Source: Trileptium ribeirensis
Lineage: Eukaryota > Nematoda > Enoplea > Enoplida > Thoracostomopsidae
DNA length: 64,000 bases
Assembly (NCBI GenBank): GCA_030248225.1
Contig: JASANE010012093.1
Location: 1-64,000 of the forward strand
Direction of reading: 5' to 3'
Numbering within the stretch: the stretch's first letter is position 1; each line of letters begins with the position of its first letter. Positions 31,061-43,923 of this stretch are shown here, in pieces. A model generated the notes under the pieces. It was not told where the DNA came from. It did not search any database and saw only the letters and a list, made by a program, of their open reading frames with translations. The translations under genes were made by a program, and so were the position numbers.

Positions 31061-33288
31061 CCGTAATGTTTGGCTAGTAGCTATATCGGGGACGTCATCC
31101 AAACATCGGTCAATTCGATTTTAAAATTCGTGTATCTCAGGATTTATGTTACTTCACAACCAGACCAAGTGACAGAGCACCTGGTTTGCCAGAAATATTG
31201 ACTCTCAATATAGCGGACGTGAAACTGCAGCGTGTGTTTATGAGGAAATGCGTTGTAGCGGAAGCGTTAACATGGTGCCGATCGACGACGGAACCGGGAC
31301 TGATGAATATTGTGGGTACCTAAAATGATCAGGAACTGGTGAACCGGTTACATAACCGGCGAATTTAAAGCACCAAGTAAATGCGGATTTTGTTACGGTC
31401 TCAATGACCGATGCGCCTGACTGTGCAGATTAGTATCACCATTCGAAAATTTGCTGCCTCTTCAAATCTTTTTTAGGGCCGAATCTCTCTAAGACCGTCC
31501 ATTTAATATTTCTTGAATAGTTTTGCTCGCGTAGGAGTTGGCACCTATAGTTCAGAAGTCATAGCAGACCAAACGGTGCAACTTTCAATTGGGTATTAGC
31601 TGGTTGAAATAAATTTTGGACCATGCCTCCATTTCAAAAAGATTATATGAAATTATACAATAGTACTTTATAGTCATACAACTTTCGTTAAGTCGAAGTG
31701 GATGAACAGAATGTGAAACAGTGTAATATTGGCACATTGGGATTCCCATGGGCACGTGGTTCGTCAGCTTAGGTGGGTCCCACCCCTACGCAAGCACCAT
31801 TGATTCGCATCAATGACGAGCAATCCGTATAATAAAATCATCCTCATTGAACAATTGAGGTCGGACATAACAGAGTTTAGGAATCAGTTCAATAGGGTAA
31901 GTTCGTGGAAATTGGGGCAGCCCCAAAATGGATCATCGCTTCTGTAGTGGCCTACTCGCGAGCTTAGCCGTAGCTCTCCTCGTTTTCGATAGGGGATGAA
32001 ATAAGTGTGTTAACCATTAAAACTATGGAAATACACATAGGACGAGTCGAGCATTGTTTTAATTACACGTATACACATATATAGTGTTTCCGCTATGGGC
32101 CGCCAACATTAGCGGTAGTGCGAAGATTCTTCTTTGCGAAGTGGGATTTAAAATTTGGATGTAATACACTCGTGGACCATAAATTGGTTGAGGTTGCAGG
32201 ATCGAATACTCGGTTGGCAATTCGTAAAGGTTAGTCCTAAAACATATAGATACTTTTAATTAGGACTGTATGGAATTCGTTGGAGAGCTGAGGCAACGCC
32301 ACAGCTGCAAAAGATAGACCGATATCGACGGATTGATTGGAGAATACGTCGTGTAGTCTTGCATAAAAAGCATTTACTCTTTACATGTGCCGATGTCAAA
32401 TTATCAGGTTCAGTAGTGTCGGAAAATTTTTAGGAATTCTCTTTTACTTTTCAAGTAGTTCGCAACTGAGCAAGAGCAAAAATTTTGTTCCATATGACTG
32501 AGTTAGACTTGAACTTAGTAAAGTATTTGTTATAATAATATACGTAGTTTTAGATAAAATTTTATGAACCGTCCGCTGTAATGTACCAGAGATATATGCG
32601 TCGCTTATCATTTTGTTGTTACATTTAAATAGCGGTACATATCGATTCTTTATAGGGTACGACGCAGTGACATCGCTGTCGTTTCATTCCAAAATAAGCA
32701 CTAGAATGGAGGTTAAACTTGGTGAGGAGATGTGAATTTCAGTTTACTTTCCATCTTATAATATATGCTCTAACTCTGTGTCTTTGGGACAGAATGAAAT
32801 TAGGATTCGACTAACGTGATGAGGCATTAAGATTTTAGGCGCTATCCCCTTGGCCATAGAATTTCAGAGTGAGGCGCAAGATGTCCTGCTTTAGAAATGA
32901 CCTCAGTCATTGGACCGTTTAGTCACTGTTTCTCTAGATTATTAAGAAACCTTAATATTTAAGTTGTATATACCCATTTTTAGTATTTTCTCTGGATCAG
33001 GCTCGATACAGCACAAGATTCTCCGATAACAATAAATATTTAGTTCCACATGTTTGGAAAGCTTGATATTGTGTACAAAAGTTAGTGGTTTTGGTAAGAA
33101 ACAGTTTTATTAGGAGACTGGAAATTGGTCATGACTTACTTTTACCTAGATCTCCGAGGGCAGTTCGGCTGCGCGCGCTACGTAGCCCTTCTGGTTCGCA
33201 GTGGTTCCGATTGTAAACCACGAAAACGGTTGTAATCAAGCGAAATCAAAACATTGAGCATACAATAAAGATATATATATATAGGCGC
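31061..33288. other. Long stretch without a recognised gene
   Basis: 2.2 kb of AT-rich sequence. I saw no conserved protein motif, RNA gene or clear repeat on either strand. Confidence 0.4.
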
Positions 33289-33730
33289 CAGCGAGTAACC
33301 GGAATTCCGGTTACGGTTCCGGCAAAGGGTAAAAACCATACCGGAACCGGAATTCCGGCTTAAAGATTTTGTTTGAAATTTTTCACATTTTCGCTTGATC
33401 TCTGGTCCAAACATATATAATATATATTATACAATGATCAAGCTCCAATGCAATCAAGTAAATGAAATGATTAACTAAGCAATTTGCCGTGTGAAACGTA
33501 AGTAGGGCACATAATTTCAGTAGAAATTTTTCATAACCTGCAAGAGTTTGTTAACAAATCAAAGTCAGGTCGATGCTTGTAGCAACTATTTTACATTTAC
33601 ACATTTTGAAGTCTCCGGGGTACGTTCGAATTAAACCGCCCCAACTAGGTAACAGAGCATGGCTTACGTAGAAGTACTTAGCGTATGCTTGGCTAATATA
33701 AATTGCGTCAAGCACCATCCAATGTCTGTA
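33289..33730 (+). mobile_element. Left-end fragment of the AGTAACCGGAA hAT-like family
   Basis: Starts CAGCGAGTAACCGGAATTCC. It matches the left part of the complete copy at 39,353-40,523, including the CCATACCGGAACCGG block and the sequence around 33,540-33,720. No matching target duplication was found here. Confidence 0.65.
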
Positions 33731-33794
33731 TCACAGCAGTTAGCAATTTTTTAATGTAAAACAAGTTCAATTTTCATTGATTTCTGTTGCAGCG

Positions 33795-33968
33795 CAAATT
33801 GTCAGGCAGCAGCAACTCACTGTGGAAATCGATACGCCTGTGCTTCGAAGGTTCGAATCAAATTTTAGCGTAGATTCAGTTGGTGCATCGGTGTCGCAGC
33901 CGCTCTGTGACGTCAGTAGCACCAATCGCGAAATCGAGTCGGCAAGGCCATCGCTTAGTTCTGTCAGT
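33795..33968 (+). other. Possible upstream exon of the hAT gene
   Basis: A good acceptor (GATTTCTGTTGCAG) opens ~58 Ser/Val-rich codons ending at a GTAGGT donor. It lies upstream of the hAT transposase remnant and may be its first exon, or a host exon. Weak. Confidence 0.3.
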
Positions 33969-34399
33969 GGTAGGTTTAAGTACTGCATGACTATTATGCA
34001 GGAGTAAACTTAAGCTGCGAGGCTCACCATATTATTTTGAGAACAGCGATTTGCGATAGTGTACAGTGAACAGAAAATAGGACACTGTTCTCTAACAACA
34101 CTGTATATCGTGCCAAAAGAGGATGGTTGGCGACGCACGTTAAGCGTACTCATGCATTATGACTTGTCATCGATAGGATAACTGTTGATTAGAGTTCGAC
34201 CGAGTGTGAATGACCGAATACCGAAATTTTGGTTCCAACCATATTGTTCGGGTTATTTGTGTCCACGTTTGTTTGAGTTCAGCGAAACGGGGTTTTTGGA
34301 ATAGTTGTTTATTATACGTTTTACGCAATATTATTGCCGTGTGAACTGAGTGCAAAATGTGTTCAGTAGTGTTGCAATGTGTTTAGCATTATTTTCAGG

Positions 34400-37070
34400 G
34401 CCTCAGATGGATTTGTTTGTCGTACCTTCCATCGAGGATCTCGCTGTCAAAATTAAGCCTCCGCAAGCCGATCCGGGTGTTGCGGGCAAGAAGTCTAAGA
34501 AACGGGCAATCCGGGGTGGACGCTGGGTGGGCAGCTGAATTACCGTGGCTGCAATTCATCTACAGGGACAATAAGATTGTTGGTTTAGTTTGCCGTACAT
34601 ATCGTGATAAGGCGGATACGCTCTCAGTGTCAGATGTAAAAGCACTCTTTTCGAAATCCGGTTTCGTATTCGTGGTAAAAGCGTTTGATAATTGGGCTCG
34701 GGGTAGTGAGCGATTATTTCAGCATGAATTTGGAGACCATTATTCCAATTCAAAGTATCCGAAGCCTAAAGATAACAAGGGTGTTGTTGCCAAGAAACGA
34801 CTGCGTGAGTTACTCGTGGACCACCCGCACGAAACGCCGCATCAGAAATGGTGGGCAGAATCAACCGTACGCCGCACAGTTGATTTGTCGGGTTGGGATA
34901 TTATGACGCAAATGAAAGTTAGCAACTCGAAGGCCGCCTCGAAGAATCGAGCAGCGATGAATGTTTTGGTCCAGTTGGCGCTCAAAATGATCTAACAAAG
35001 ATGTGCACCTGCGGAGCGATTTAAGCGTGAGGTTGCATTTTTGTGTCAAGCTGGTGTCCCTGCTATTGCCCGCTTTAAAACTCGTTATACGTCGCAGGGG
35101 GCCATCAGTGAACTTTGTGAATCGTTGCACGTGACAACAATGTATGGCCTTTACGTAGATATGACATTCTGCGAAGATAGTGAGCCGATTTCATTTGGAA
35201 TAATGATTGATCTGGCGTCAACGTCGTCTACAAGGGAACGGATGGCAGTTTGCATTCGATATGTTACTAGCAGGGATGGCGGTGAAATCGCTGAGCGCTT
35301 GCTGAAGGTGTCCCGTGTCAGTTCCAAAACCGGGTTGGCCGTTATGGAGGCGATCACTGACGCCCTTGATTGGTTCAACCATTTGATGAGTGCTCTTTGT
35401 GCCGTGTGTCCGTTTTTATTTCCGCCAAGTGGACCAAAAAAGCTCTCGCTTCAAAATTGTTCTTCCTACGGATCAGACGGCGGCGGTGGCGCGCGGTCGT
35501 GCTATATTAGCGCCATCTGCCGCATCATGGAACACAATCCTCGCATCACAACCTGGTGGTGTGGAGCGCACTGGGTTCAATTAGCTTCCAAACACGCGTC
35601 GCAGGCTACCACATTTGCGAAGGCTCGTTATCAAGCAACGAAGCAACTCCAGCATCTGTTGACATTATCGCCTGAAGTGGACCGAGTATTCAAACAAAGC
35701 CAAGCAGTCGAATATAATTTGAAGCCCAGCACCGAATCCTCGTTTAGTGATGTTGCCATGTTCAAGTGGGAGAGCGAAAGAGACATTTTAACGAAAGAAG
35801 CGACTCTGCACAAGCCTATCGCTAGAACTATTCGCCAAATTCGAGAAAATGCGTCGGATCCCAATAGCAGTCGTTTCTTGTCACATAAGTTGTCGAAAAT
35901 GGTTATAAGCCTTCAGCGTATCCTGTTGCTCTGAAGTTGGACACTTTGGACATCGTCGTAAAACTCATACGCAGGACCGAGATGACGCGAACGGAACTTA
36001 CCGAATATCAAAACGACGCGGCATCAGCGAGGTCGCGGCTACAGCGACTACTAACGACGGACGGCCAGTTGTACAATGACGCTAAGGAAACGCTGCACGA
36101 AAACCAACAATTTTCCGAATTTGTCGATGATGTTAGCAACCTTGCCGCTGTGTTCACCGAAGTCGGTGCTGAGAAGAGAGCGCTGGTTCAGGCGTTCATT
36201 GACAAAATTTTGGACGCATCTGACGCGTGATAACGACGTTAAGCTCAAAGGTTTTGAATTGCTGTCGGTTGAGAACATGTTGATTTCAGTAACGGAACGT
36301 GACGAATTGCTGGACTATGCAATAGAAGCCGAACAGTGCCTTATCAACATCTATTGCAAGCCAGTTGCGTTTAAGGCTCAGTGGCCGGAAGCAGCCGGCC
36401 AGTTATTTGTCCTCAGTCCGTTGTGCTCGCAGGCCCAGCTGCGTAACGATATCGAACAACTCAAATACACGATGTTTTCGTTGTTGCAAATGACGGATAC
36501 TAGGTGGACAACCCGTACTCTTTTGCTTAGACTGATCAAAAGCAGATCGCCATGTCTTGTTGCTAAACCTGTCATAACGAAAATTGTGAAAAGTTACCTT
36601 GAACTGCCGATATCAACGTCAAGCGATGAAAGCGTATTTTCTGCCGTTAAGGTCGTGGTTAGCCGCCTTTGTAGGAGCCGCAAAGATACTACGATTAACA
36701 ACTACATCACAGTCGCGATGGAAGCGGAGCCTTTCGAAACATTTGACACAGACTTGGCAGTTACGGTTTGGGAAAATATTTTCAGCTGTCGCCGGTTCGC
36801 TTTAATACCTGGAAGTCGTCAGCTTGGCGAAAAGCCAATCCTTCGGTCGATGGCAAACACATCCGAAGGTCGCGCGCTAAAATATGTTGTCTTCGCCAAC
36901 ATAAAAAGCTACGCCGAGCAGTCGCCATGGATGATGATGATGACGACGGCGATGACGAAGTCATTGCGCTCCATGAAAGTGACAACTTCGGTGTGCCGGA
37001 AGATAATGATTCGGACATTGACGAAGAGTGTGATGATTTGTAAGATACTGGGGCCCACGATTTTCAAGGA
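34400..37070 (+). pseudogene. Broken hAT-superfamily transposase
   Basis: Pieces in several frames. An N-terminal segment follows a TTTTCAG acceptor (34,400) and contains WLQFIYRDNKIVGLVC, like the zinc-finger region of ZBED/TTF hAT proteins. The RNase H-like core has FGIMIDLASTSSTRERMAVCIRYV (~35,190-35,260; compare the family's D-x-S-T-D segment) and a degenerate GYDGA equivalent (~35,470). CGAHWVQLA (~35,560) corresponds to the family's C-x2-H. The hATC dimer domain is LPISTSSDESVFSAVK (~36,605) with SRLCRSRK. An acidic tail (~36,930-37,040) follows in another frame. Frameshifts at ~34,520, ~34,995, ~35,935 and ~36,230 kill it. Confidence 0.75.
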
Positions 37071-37659
37071 GTAGACGATGGCGATATCAATTTTAGCGAC
37101 AGTGAAGGAGGCGGCAGCGAATCGGAGGCGCAAGTTGAGGAGGTTGCGCCTGGGCCGTCGTGGCGGGTGTAGACACTACACCACACCACACACATCCACA
37201 TATCTACACACACACAGTCATACATATAAACACTATCACTAGACATACTACAGTCGACAAATACGGAACGAAACAGAATGCACGTACTAATTAACACAAA
37301 TCCAAAGCGACATAACACAGCACACTTGTCATGCGGCCCTCAACGTCGACTTGCGGAGGCTTAATTGGTCAATCAACGATGATCTCGATCGTAACGAACA
37401 ATTTTCTATCGCGTGCCGCCTCCAGGACAGATCTGAAATCCAATTATGGTGAGAAGTAGAATATAATTTGCGGTCCACACTATAGCCCCGCAGGGAAATT
37501 TAAAGAAATTTTAGTTGAAAAATGGCATTTTTCCAAAATTTTGAACTTGCCGAGGAGGGCTTTGCCGGGGGGCAGCCAAAAAAGTGCCAGGGGCGCCTTC
37601 CGGGGGCATCTCGATTTTGCCGGGGGCGCCCAATAGTGCCGGGCCCCGCACTTTTGAGA

Positions 37660-37815
37660 GGCCAGATTACATATGATTGGATCACATATAAAGCAAAAAA
37701 TGTGGAAATTTTCGAACAAAAAATTGTAAACCGTAATTCCGATGTGGTTTTTGCCCTTTACCGGAACCACAGCCGCAACTATTTTTGCCGGAACTGGAAT
37801 TCCGGTTACTCTCTA
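37660..37815 (-). repeat. Inverted left-end fragment of the AGTAACCGGAA hAT-like family
   Basis: Read in reverse it begins GAGTAACCGGAATTCC and follows the left end of the 39,353 copy for ~150 bp. With the direct copy at 33,289 it flanks the hAT transposase remnant in inverted orientation. Confidence 0.65.
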
Positions 37816-37849
37816 CTATCCATATCGTATTAAGATTTATTAAGGCGTC

Positions 37850-38340
37850 TACCGATCTTTACATCATCAGCAAACTTATATAGATGGCCAGATACACAAT
37901 CATAGATCGATACCGCTTATGTAGTATAAAAATAACACAGGGCCCAACACTGACCCTTGTGGAATCCCACTTTGGATTAATTTCTAGTTACTTGTTATAC
38001 CATTCATACGAACCTGTTGTCCGCGATTTTTGATGAGTGACTCAACCCATGATAATAAGGGATCACGTGTTCTGTAACTTGCTAGTTTATTGATTAGATG
38101 GGAATATGACACTGTCGAAAGCTTTACTGAGATCTAGGTATACTACGTCAACAAAATCTCCATCGTTTATGACTTGGGTGATCCAGTACACGTAATCTTT
38201 TAATTGCAGTTCAGTAGGACGTTTACTTAGAACCCCAAATTGGGATTTATTAAAAATATTATTAGATTCCGCATATTTTGGAAGTTTTGCTGCAACGACT
38301 TTTTCCCATTATTTTTGATGTCGCTCTTCTTAAGCTTATG
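37850..38340 (-). pseudogene. CR1-like reverse transcriptase fragment
   Basis: The reverse strand reads DVVYLDLSKAFDSV, then GIPQGSVLGPVLF and KFADDVK, the palm motifs A, B' and C of a non-LTR RT. A stop and frame changes lie between them. Confidence 0.75.
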
Positions 38341-38739
38341 GGTCGATAATTTTCGGCTAAATGACGGGAACCAATTCACGCGGTGTTGACATCGTTGTTA
38401 AACTTGTATACAAAGTAGCAAGGATTAATGATAATAACGTTACACAATTCAATAGCAATATTTTGGGGATTCCGACAGGGCCAGCGCTAGCGTCTTGTTT
38501 CACTTGGTTTATTGTTTGTAATATATACTACAGCTGGATAGAAATCAATTGTATTTTTCGTTGCTGTTGTCCGCAGTCGGAGGTCAACCCGTGTGATTTT
38601 GTTTTGCAAATACACTGATGCAAAATAGTCACTTAATATATTTGCTACTCTCCGAAATTACGTTTGGAAAGATAACACTCATCAATAGCTGTTTGTTTTG
38701 CTACCAGGTAGTGTTGTTCATTGCTATAAGATTTATTGT

Positions 38740-39344
38740 GTTGTTAGCGCCTTAAGCGGTTGCCTGTGCCTGTAACGATTCATACGCCATTGCATCTGCC
38801 CACATTGGTTTAGGACGACCAGTTTCTTGAGTAGCTAGAGGTACAAATGTTTCGATGGCACACATTATGTTTCGTATTCTCTCAAACGAGGACAGCGTTG
38901 TTTGCTATATATATACATACATATAAGTATATATATATTATATATAATTTCAAATTTTCTCTTAACCATTCGTTTATTTCATCCGATTTAGCCTTATTGA
39001 AATTTCTTCGATCACTGTTTTTGCGTCCTGTAGTAGTGTTGTAGTTTATTGTGAAGACGATTGATAAATGGTCAGAGCTGCCAATTGCTGGGCTAGCAGT
39101 TACATTATCAATTTTACCATCATTATTGCAAAATACCAGGGCGAAAACGTTGTTATCTCGAGTAGGCTGAGTAACGTATAGATTGAAGTCTGACCTTTGT
39201 CGGAGTAGGGTTTAGTTTGTTTGACACGTATACCTTGACGTCCCCGCCAAGCTTTTGGGTATAATTTGTGGGGTAATTTCATCGTCTCAAATCTTGTTTG
39301 TCGTTTATGTCTCACACAGTATCAATATATCAGGGTAAGAGTAC
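38740..39344 (-). pseudogene. CR1-like endonuclease fragment
   Basis: The reverse strand reads YPDILILCET at the start, RSDFNLYVTQPTRDNNVFA in the middle and ASPAIGSSDHLSIVF near the end: apurinic-like endonuclease landmarks. It is broken by stops. Confidence 0.65.
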
Positions 39345-39352
39345 ATATTTAC

Positions 39353-40523
39353 CATGGAGTAACCGGAATTCCGGTTCCGGCGAAAATCGTGTTCCGGATG
39401 CAGTTCCGGCAAAGGGCGAAAACCATACCGGAACCGGAATTCCGGTTTAAAAAGTTTGTTTGAAATTTTCCACAGTTTTTGCTTCATCTGTGATCCAAAC
39501 ATATGTAATATATATTATACAATGATCAAGCTCCAATACAACCAAGCAAAAGAAAAGATTAAGTAAGCAATTTGACGTTTGAAACGTAAGTAGGGCACAT
39601 AATTTCAGTTGGAATTTTTCATAATAACCCCTGCAGTAGTTTGTCAACAAATCAAAGCCACGTCGATGCTTCTAGCAGCTATTTTACACATCCAGAAGTG
39701 TGTGGGGTACCTTTCAATTAAACCGGTCCAACTCGGTCATATAGTATGGCTTACGCAGAAGTACTTAGGGTATATATACTTGGCTAATATAAATTGCTTC
39801 AAGAACCCGCCAATGCGCTTGTAAACTTGGTAAATCAGTCTAAATTGAAGTAAACTAACGTTATCTGCAACGCAGCTAGAAACTGCTTTCTTGGCAAAGA
39901 ACTGTATTTATTGAAACTGTGCGAGCAGCATCACAGTGTGCCTCATTTATAGCATTCTGATTAGAAAGTTATCATCATTATCATCTAACTTGCGGGCACT
40001 GTTTGTCCTAAACTTACGGGAACTAGCCTAAACAATGCTGATCACTGATCAGAATATTACCTTCTATCTATTATTTTCTCTTAGAATCATATAAACCAAT
40101 AATTTCAAGTTTCCTACAGAAGAACATGTAACAAACGTATGTGTAGCAAAGGAAGGCGACTGGAGACAAAGCGAAAGTGTGTATTCTACGCACCAAGCTT
40201 TGTAAGCATATTCGATTTGACGCATTATACGCAATGGTGTGTAGTGGAAAACATTTTTTGCTCCGGGTGTCCAAAAATCGACATATTTAATCAATAAGTA
40301 AACATTATTAGCTTCCTCAGTCTCTTTAAAGTTTCAGAAAGGCAATAATACCACCGCAATACATTAAGTTTAATGTAAAAGTTATTTGTAATGCATTTTA
40401 AATCCACTATACCTTGATTTCTTCCTTCATCTGTTTTACTATATATAAATTTGGAAGCCCAAGTTCCGGATCCGGTTTAAATGGACGGTTCCGGTTGCGG
40501 GTTCCGGTTCCGGTTATTCCCTG
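39353..40523 (+). mobile_element. Complete non-autonomous hAT-like element with perfect 8-bp target duplication
   Basis: 1,171 bp. The left end is CATGGAGTAACCGGAA; the right end read in reverse is CAGGGAATAACCGGAA. Flanking ATATTTAC is identical at 39345-39352 and 40524-40531. No transposase inside. It landed between ORF1 and the endonuclease of the minus-strand CR1-like element. Relatives lie at 33,289, 37,660 (inverted) and 55,743. Confidence 0.88.
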
Positions 40524-40830
40524 ATATTTACTATCAAGTCCAGCCTGTGAAGCTATTCATAATATATACATCTGGAATTGCAGAAGAATGCACGCAAACC
40601 GTTATAAGTGTTTAAACTAGCGCTATGTATATTGTTGCAGGTACTATCGGGTAAGCCATAACAAAAGCCCGTGGTGTGATACAGTGGTATTGTACACGAA
40701 GAATCAACCTTAGTTGATTAAAATCGATGATTTACAAATTTTTATCTGAATTAATAAAGCCAACGTTACCAGAGATCTTCGGCGAGCAAATAGATTTGGC
40801 TAAAAGATAATTATGTGATTAAACTTTAAA

Positions 40831-41450
40831 ACATGTATTATTATCGATAAAAACAGTATCTGTTACACCTTGTATTTCTTTGCTCACCGTCGTCGCACAC
40901 CTCCGATGTTGCCGTCCCCCGATGGAATGGACAGTGTTGTTCGACTTCAACGGCATCAGCTTGCCGTACACAATCTTAGCCTGGCGTATTTTTACTGATT
41001 TATATTGTTTAAATTTAGTTAAGCCAGGCTTAACATAACACCCGTTAAGCCAGGTATATCTGATCTTTTTGGCAAGTGCCAAAACTTTGTGACTTGCGCT
41101 GGGTGAATCAAAAATAATTTTAACAGTACATACCTTGTTAGCTTTTACGAAAAATTGTGTAAATTTTCTTAGTATCAAACAAAAACGGTATGTTCAGGTA
41201 AGCCGAACAAAATAACACTACACTTCTTGCGATCAATATCATGCATTTACTCAGCCGCTTGTCACACGAGCTGTTTATCCGTTGCTTCGGACCGCTCGGA
41301 CGGCGCTGAATTTTCTAAGGCTGCAACGAGGTCGTCAATACTATTGACTTTGATGTTTAATCTAGCTAGTTGCAAAACAATATTACCACCAGCCGCTTTA
41401 CAGTACGGTCAAAACCAAACGGATCTGTTATGGTTTTGAATGTCCTTTAG
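40831..41450 (-). pseudogene. CR1-like ORF1 fragment
   Basis: The reverse strand has SVILFGLPEH, then IIFDSPSASHKVLALAKKIR and YKSVKIRQAK, a pattern like the RNA-binding half of the ORF1 at 19,320-19,600. Several stops. Confidence 0.55.
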
Positions 41451-41460
41451 AACCGCTTGG

Positions 41461-43105
41461 GATACGTCACTGCACTTCAACGCCACGTTCATATTGAAGT
41501 ACGTATAATAAATCTGTCCTCGAGAGCGACCAATCCTGCCCCATTACGAGACGAAATTGAGCGATTGAATTTCGTCTGAGTAATTGATACCAATGTTGCT
41601 TAGGATCAAGATGAATTATTGGCAAATTCCTTATAACTATTTATGATGCGAATTCCTAACACGGATTATAATGAACATAGAAAATTATAACAAATATTAT
41701 GAACCATTATGTACCTACTGTCGTGCCATGTCATTGAGTTGCATCATACCGGAGCTTATGATTCGTAACGTATATACCGTATTATTGTACTGAAATATTG
41801 GCTGTTGTATCATGCTAAATAATTGTATGTTACTGATGTACGCAAATATACCAACTGTAATTACTGTAGTTAAATCACTCTTAGATTATTTGTAAAATAA
41901 GATAAGCAATCTGCTTACTCAGAATCATTCGTGTTTCCTTTGTTATGAGAGCGAATGTATCCTAATTTAGTGCATGTTCATGGCTTGTGTCACTCGTGTT
42001 TGTTAGTTACTTTCTGTTAGCCTCCAACTTACCTGAATTTGTAATCGACATTGAGCGATCAGATTTTGGTACGCTGTTCACTGAATCGTGGAGCATTCGC
42101 ATGCTCTTTTCCCGTTTCTTTTAGTAAGGCGAGCACAACCGTCTTTTGAATCTAATATTCATGAAAACCGAGCGTTAACGAACTAGTATACAGCTGTTTA
42201 CGTTCGATTAGGGCGGCTGTAACCCCACATTTTGTTTTAACCCTAAGTATTTGCGTAGTATTATGTTCTTGTGTTATAGTAAATGTACTCGTTTGCATTG
42301 ATACTATTGAATGTCTTACTGTATCATGTTGACCCGTCCTCAAGATGTATTCGATTCGCTTATCAATAAATCACTGCTGTAAAACTCACTGTCTTCATGT
42401 ATTGATTGATGATATATGTAGCGATATGCATGACGAAGTTTGAAATCGTCTCCCCAGTAGAGGAACTGCGTTTAGGCGTAGCGTTAGAAGTTCACAAAAC
42501 TCCACGAGTTTCGTTGGCGAATCAACGTTTCTGAGCATTCCAAAGGTCGAACATCATGAACGAAAATTTGGGAACCATTCACTTAATTCGTAGTCGAAGA
42601 GAGAAACGATCATTCGGCGCCCAGACTATCTTTCCCTGGTCGGAGCCAATGCGGCTATGTTTTAATTGGTGGAAAGGTAATCGAATAACCCTCAACGATG
42701 TAGCCGATTACAACTTCCAGGTGAGATCGCGACATATGAATAGCGGTTTCAGTGGCCTCCTTAGGCTGGAAGCATGTGACCCAGCCAACCTCTTTGGTCA
42801 CCGCAAAGGTAGGACCGCTCAGGCGACACGCAACCAATCAGATGGAATCCGAACACGATCCCGTGTTGCTAAGTTCCGTAGCTTCTTCTGACTTTGGAAA
42901 AGCAATCAAAATGAATAATATAGGTCCGCTTTTGATGGTACCATAGCTAGGGTCCTACAGCCACTGTGTCGTGAAGTTTCGTAGTGTGGCATCGTCCTGA
43001 ATATTACACTAGCATCTCAAAATTTGTAGCAACGCAGAGCACTGCCGATCGTGAAGGAATTATAAAATGGACCGGGATTATAATACCCCGTGCCGTCTCC
43101 CTGAT
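41461..43105. other. Intergenic sequence, no gene recognised
   Basis: One plus-strand frame (42,556-42,891) contains a plausible CAG/GTGAGA donor at ~42,720, but its protein resembles nothing I know. Not called as a gene. Confidence 0.35.
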
Positions 43106-43600
43106 CAGTGTTTATTTTTTAGCCAATTCTTTGGCCATGCCTAAAATTTGTGTATTGGCTAAAAATATTTATGCCCTTTAACCAAATTGGGTAAATTTTT
43201 TTTGCGCTACGAGTCGCCTTTTTTATCAAAACGTAAAAAAATGATAAGCAAGGTTGTTAACATCCGCCAACTACTTTTCAAAAAATTTCCATGATGCAAA
43301 TAAAACATAAAATTATCTCACTCATGTGCTAGCGTAATATTAAGTATACTGAGTTCCTTTTAATGAACATGAAGAAACGAAAAGGAACCACTGATTATAC
43401 GTTTATATAGTGTATATACCTGTTTCTGGCACTTGGCATCACAGCACTACAACCTTTCTCAAATTTTTCTAGTGCAAATTGTCCTGATATGCCACATGCG
43501 CGTTCTGTGAATTTGGCTAAAAGTTTTTTGGATTAGCTAAAAAATTTGGTGGCTTTAGCCAATTGACTATGCGGAAAAAACCAAATAAACCTTGTCCCTG
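43106..43600. mobile_element. Possible short hAT-like MITE
   Basis: The left end is CAGTGTTTATTTTTTAGCC; the right end in reverse is CAGGGACAAGGTTTATTTGG. TTGGCTAAA and TTTAGCCAA motifs lie in opposite orientations inside. The ends match only partly and no 8-bp duplication was found. Confidence 0.3.
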
Positions 43601-43923
43601 ATCTATCAATTCAATAAACGACATAGTTCGGAAGTTGCAATTTACTATGGTTGTTCATATTCGAAAACCACGACTCGGCTATAATCATATCAATCATTAC
43701 TGATAACAACATTTGTTTATTGATAACATTATTAAATAATTCAATTTTTTTTCATTTTCTTATTATAGATCCAGCGTTTGTCAAAGCACATTTCTAACCA
43801 AAATTATGCTTTAAGTGCGATTCATTATTTGGCAGTTTACTTTGAGTGTTACTAAAACAACGGCGTTTGAATCTGTTGCGCCATTGTCGGAACTATAAAA
43901 ATAAACATAGGTATTAAAGTTAT

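Larger units (their letters stand above)
37830..41460 (-). mobile_element. Minus-strand CR1-like retrotransposon, interrupted by a hAT element
   Basis: On the reverse strand the order is ORF1 (41,450-40,831), the inserted 39,353-40,523 element, endonuclease (39,344-38,740), then reverse transcriptase (38,340-37,850). Frame breaks throughout. Domain order and RT motifs are CR1/Jockey-like. Confidence 0.65.

Noticed and set aside
33289..37815. Calling 33,289-37,815 a complete autonomous hAT element
   Set aside because: The flanking 8-mers do not match and both ends resemble the left terminus, so boundaries cannot be trusted.
42556..42891. 111-codon plus-strand frame with a possible splice donor
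   Set aside because: No recognisable motif, no partner exon, and a competing frame on the other strand of similar length.
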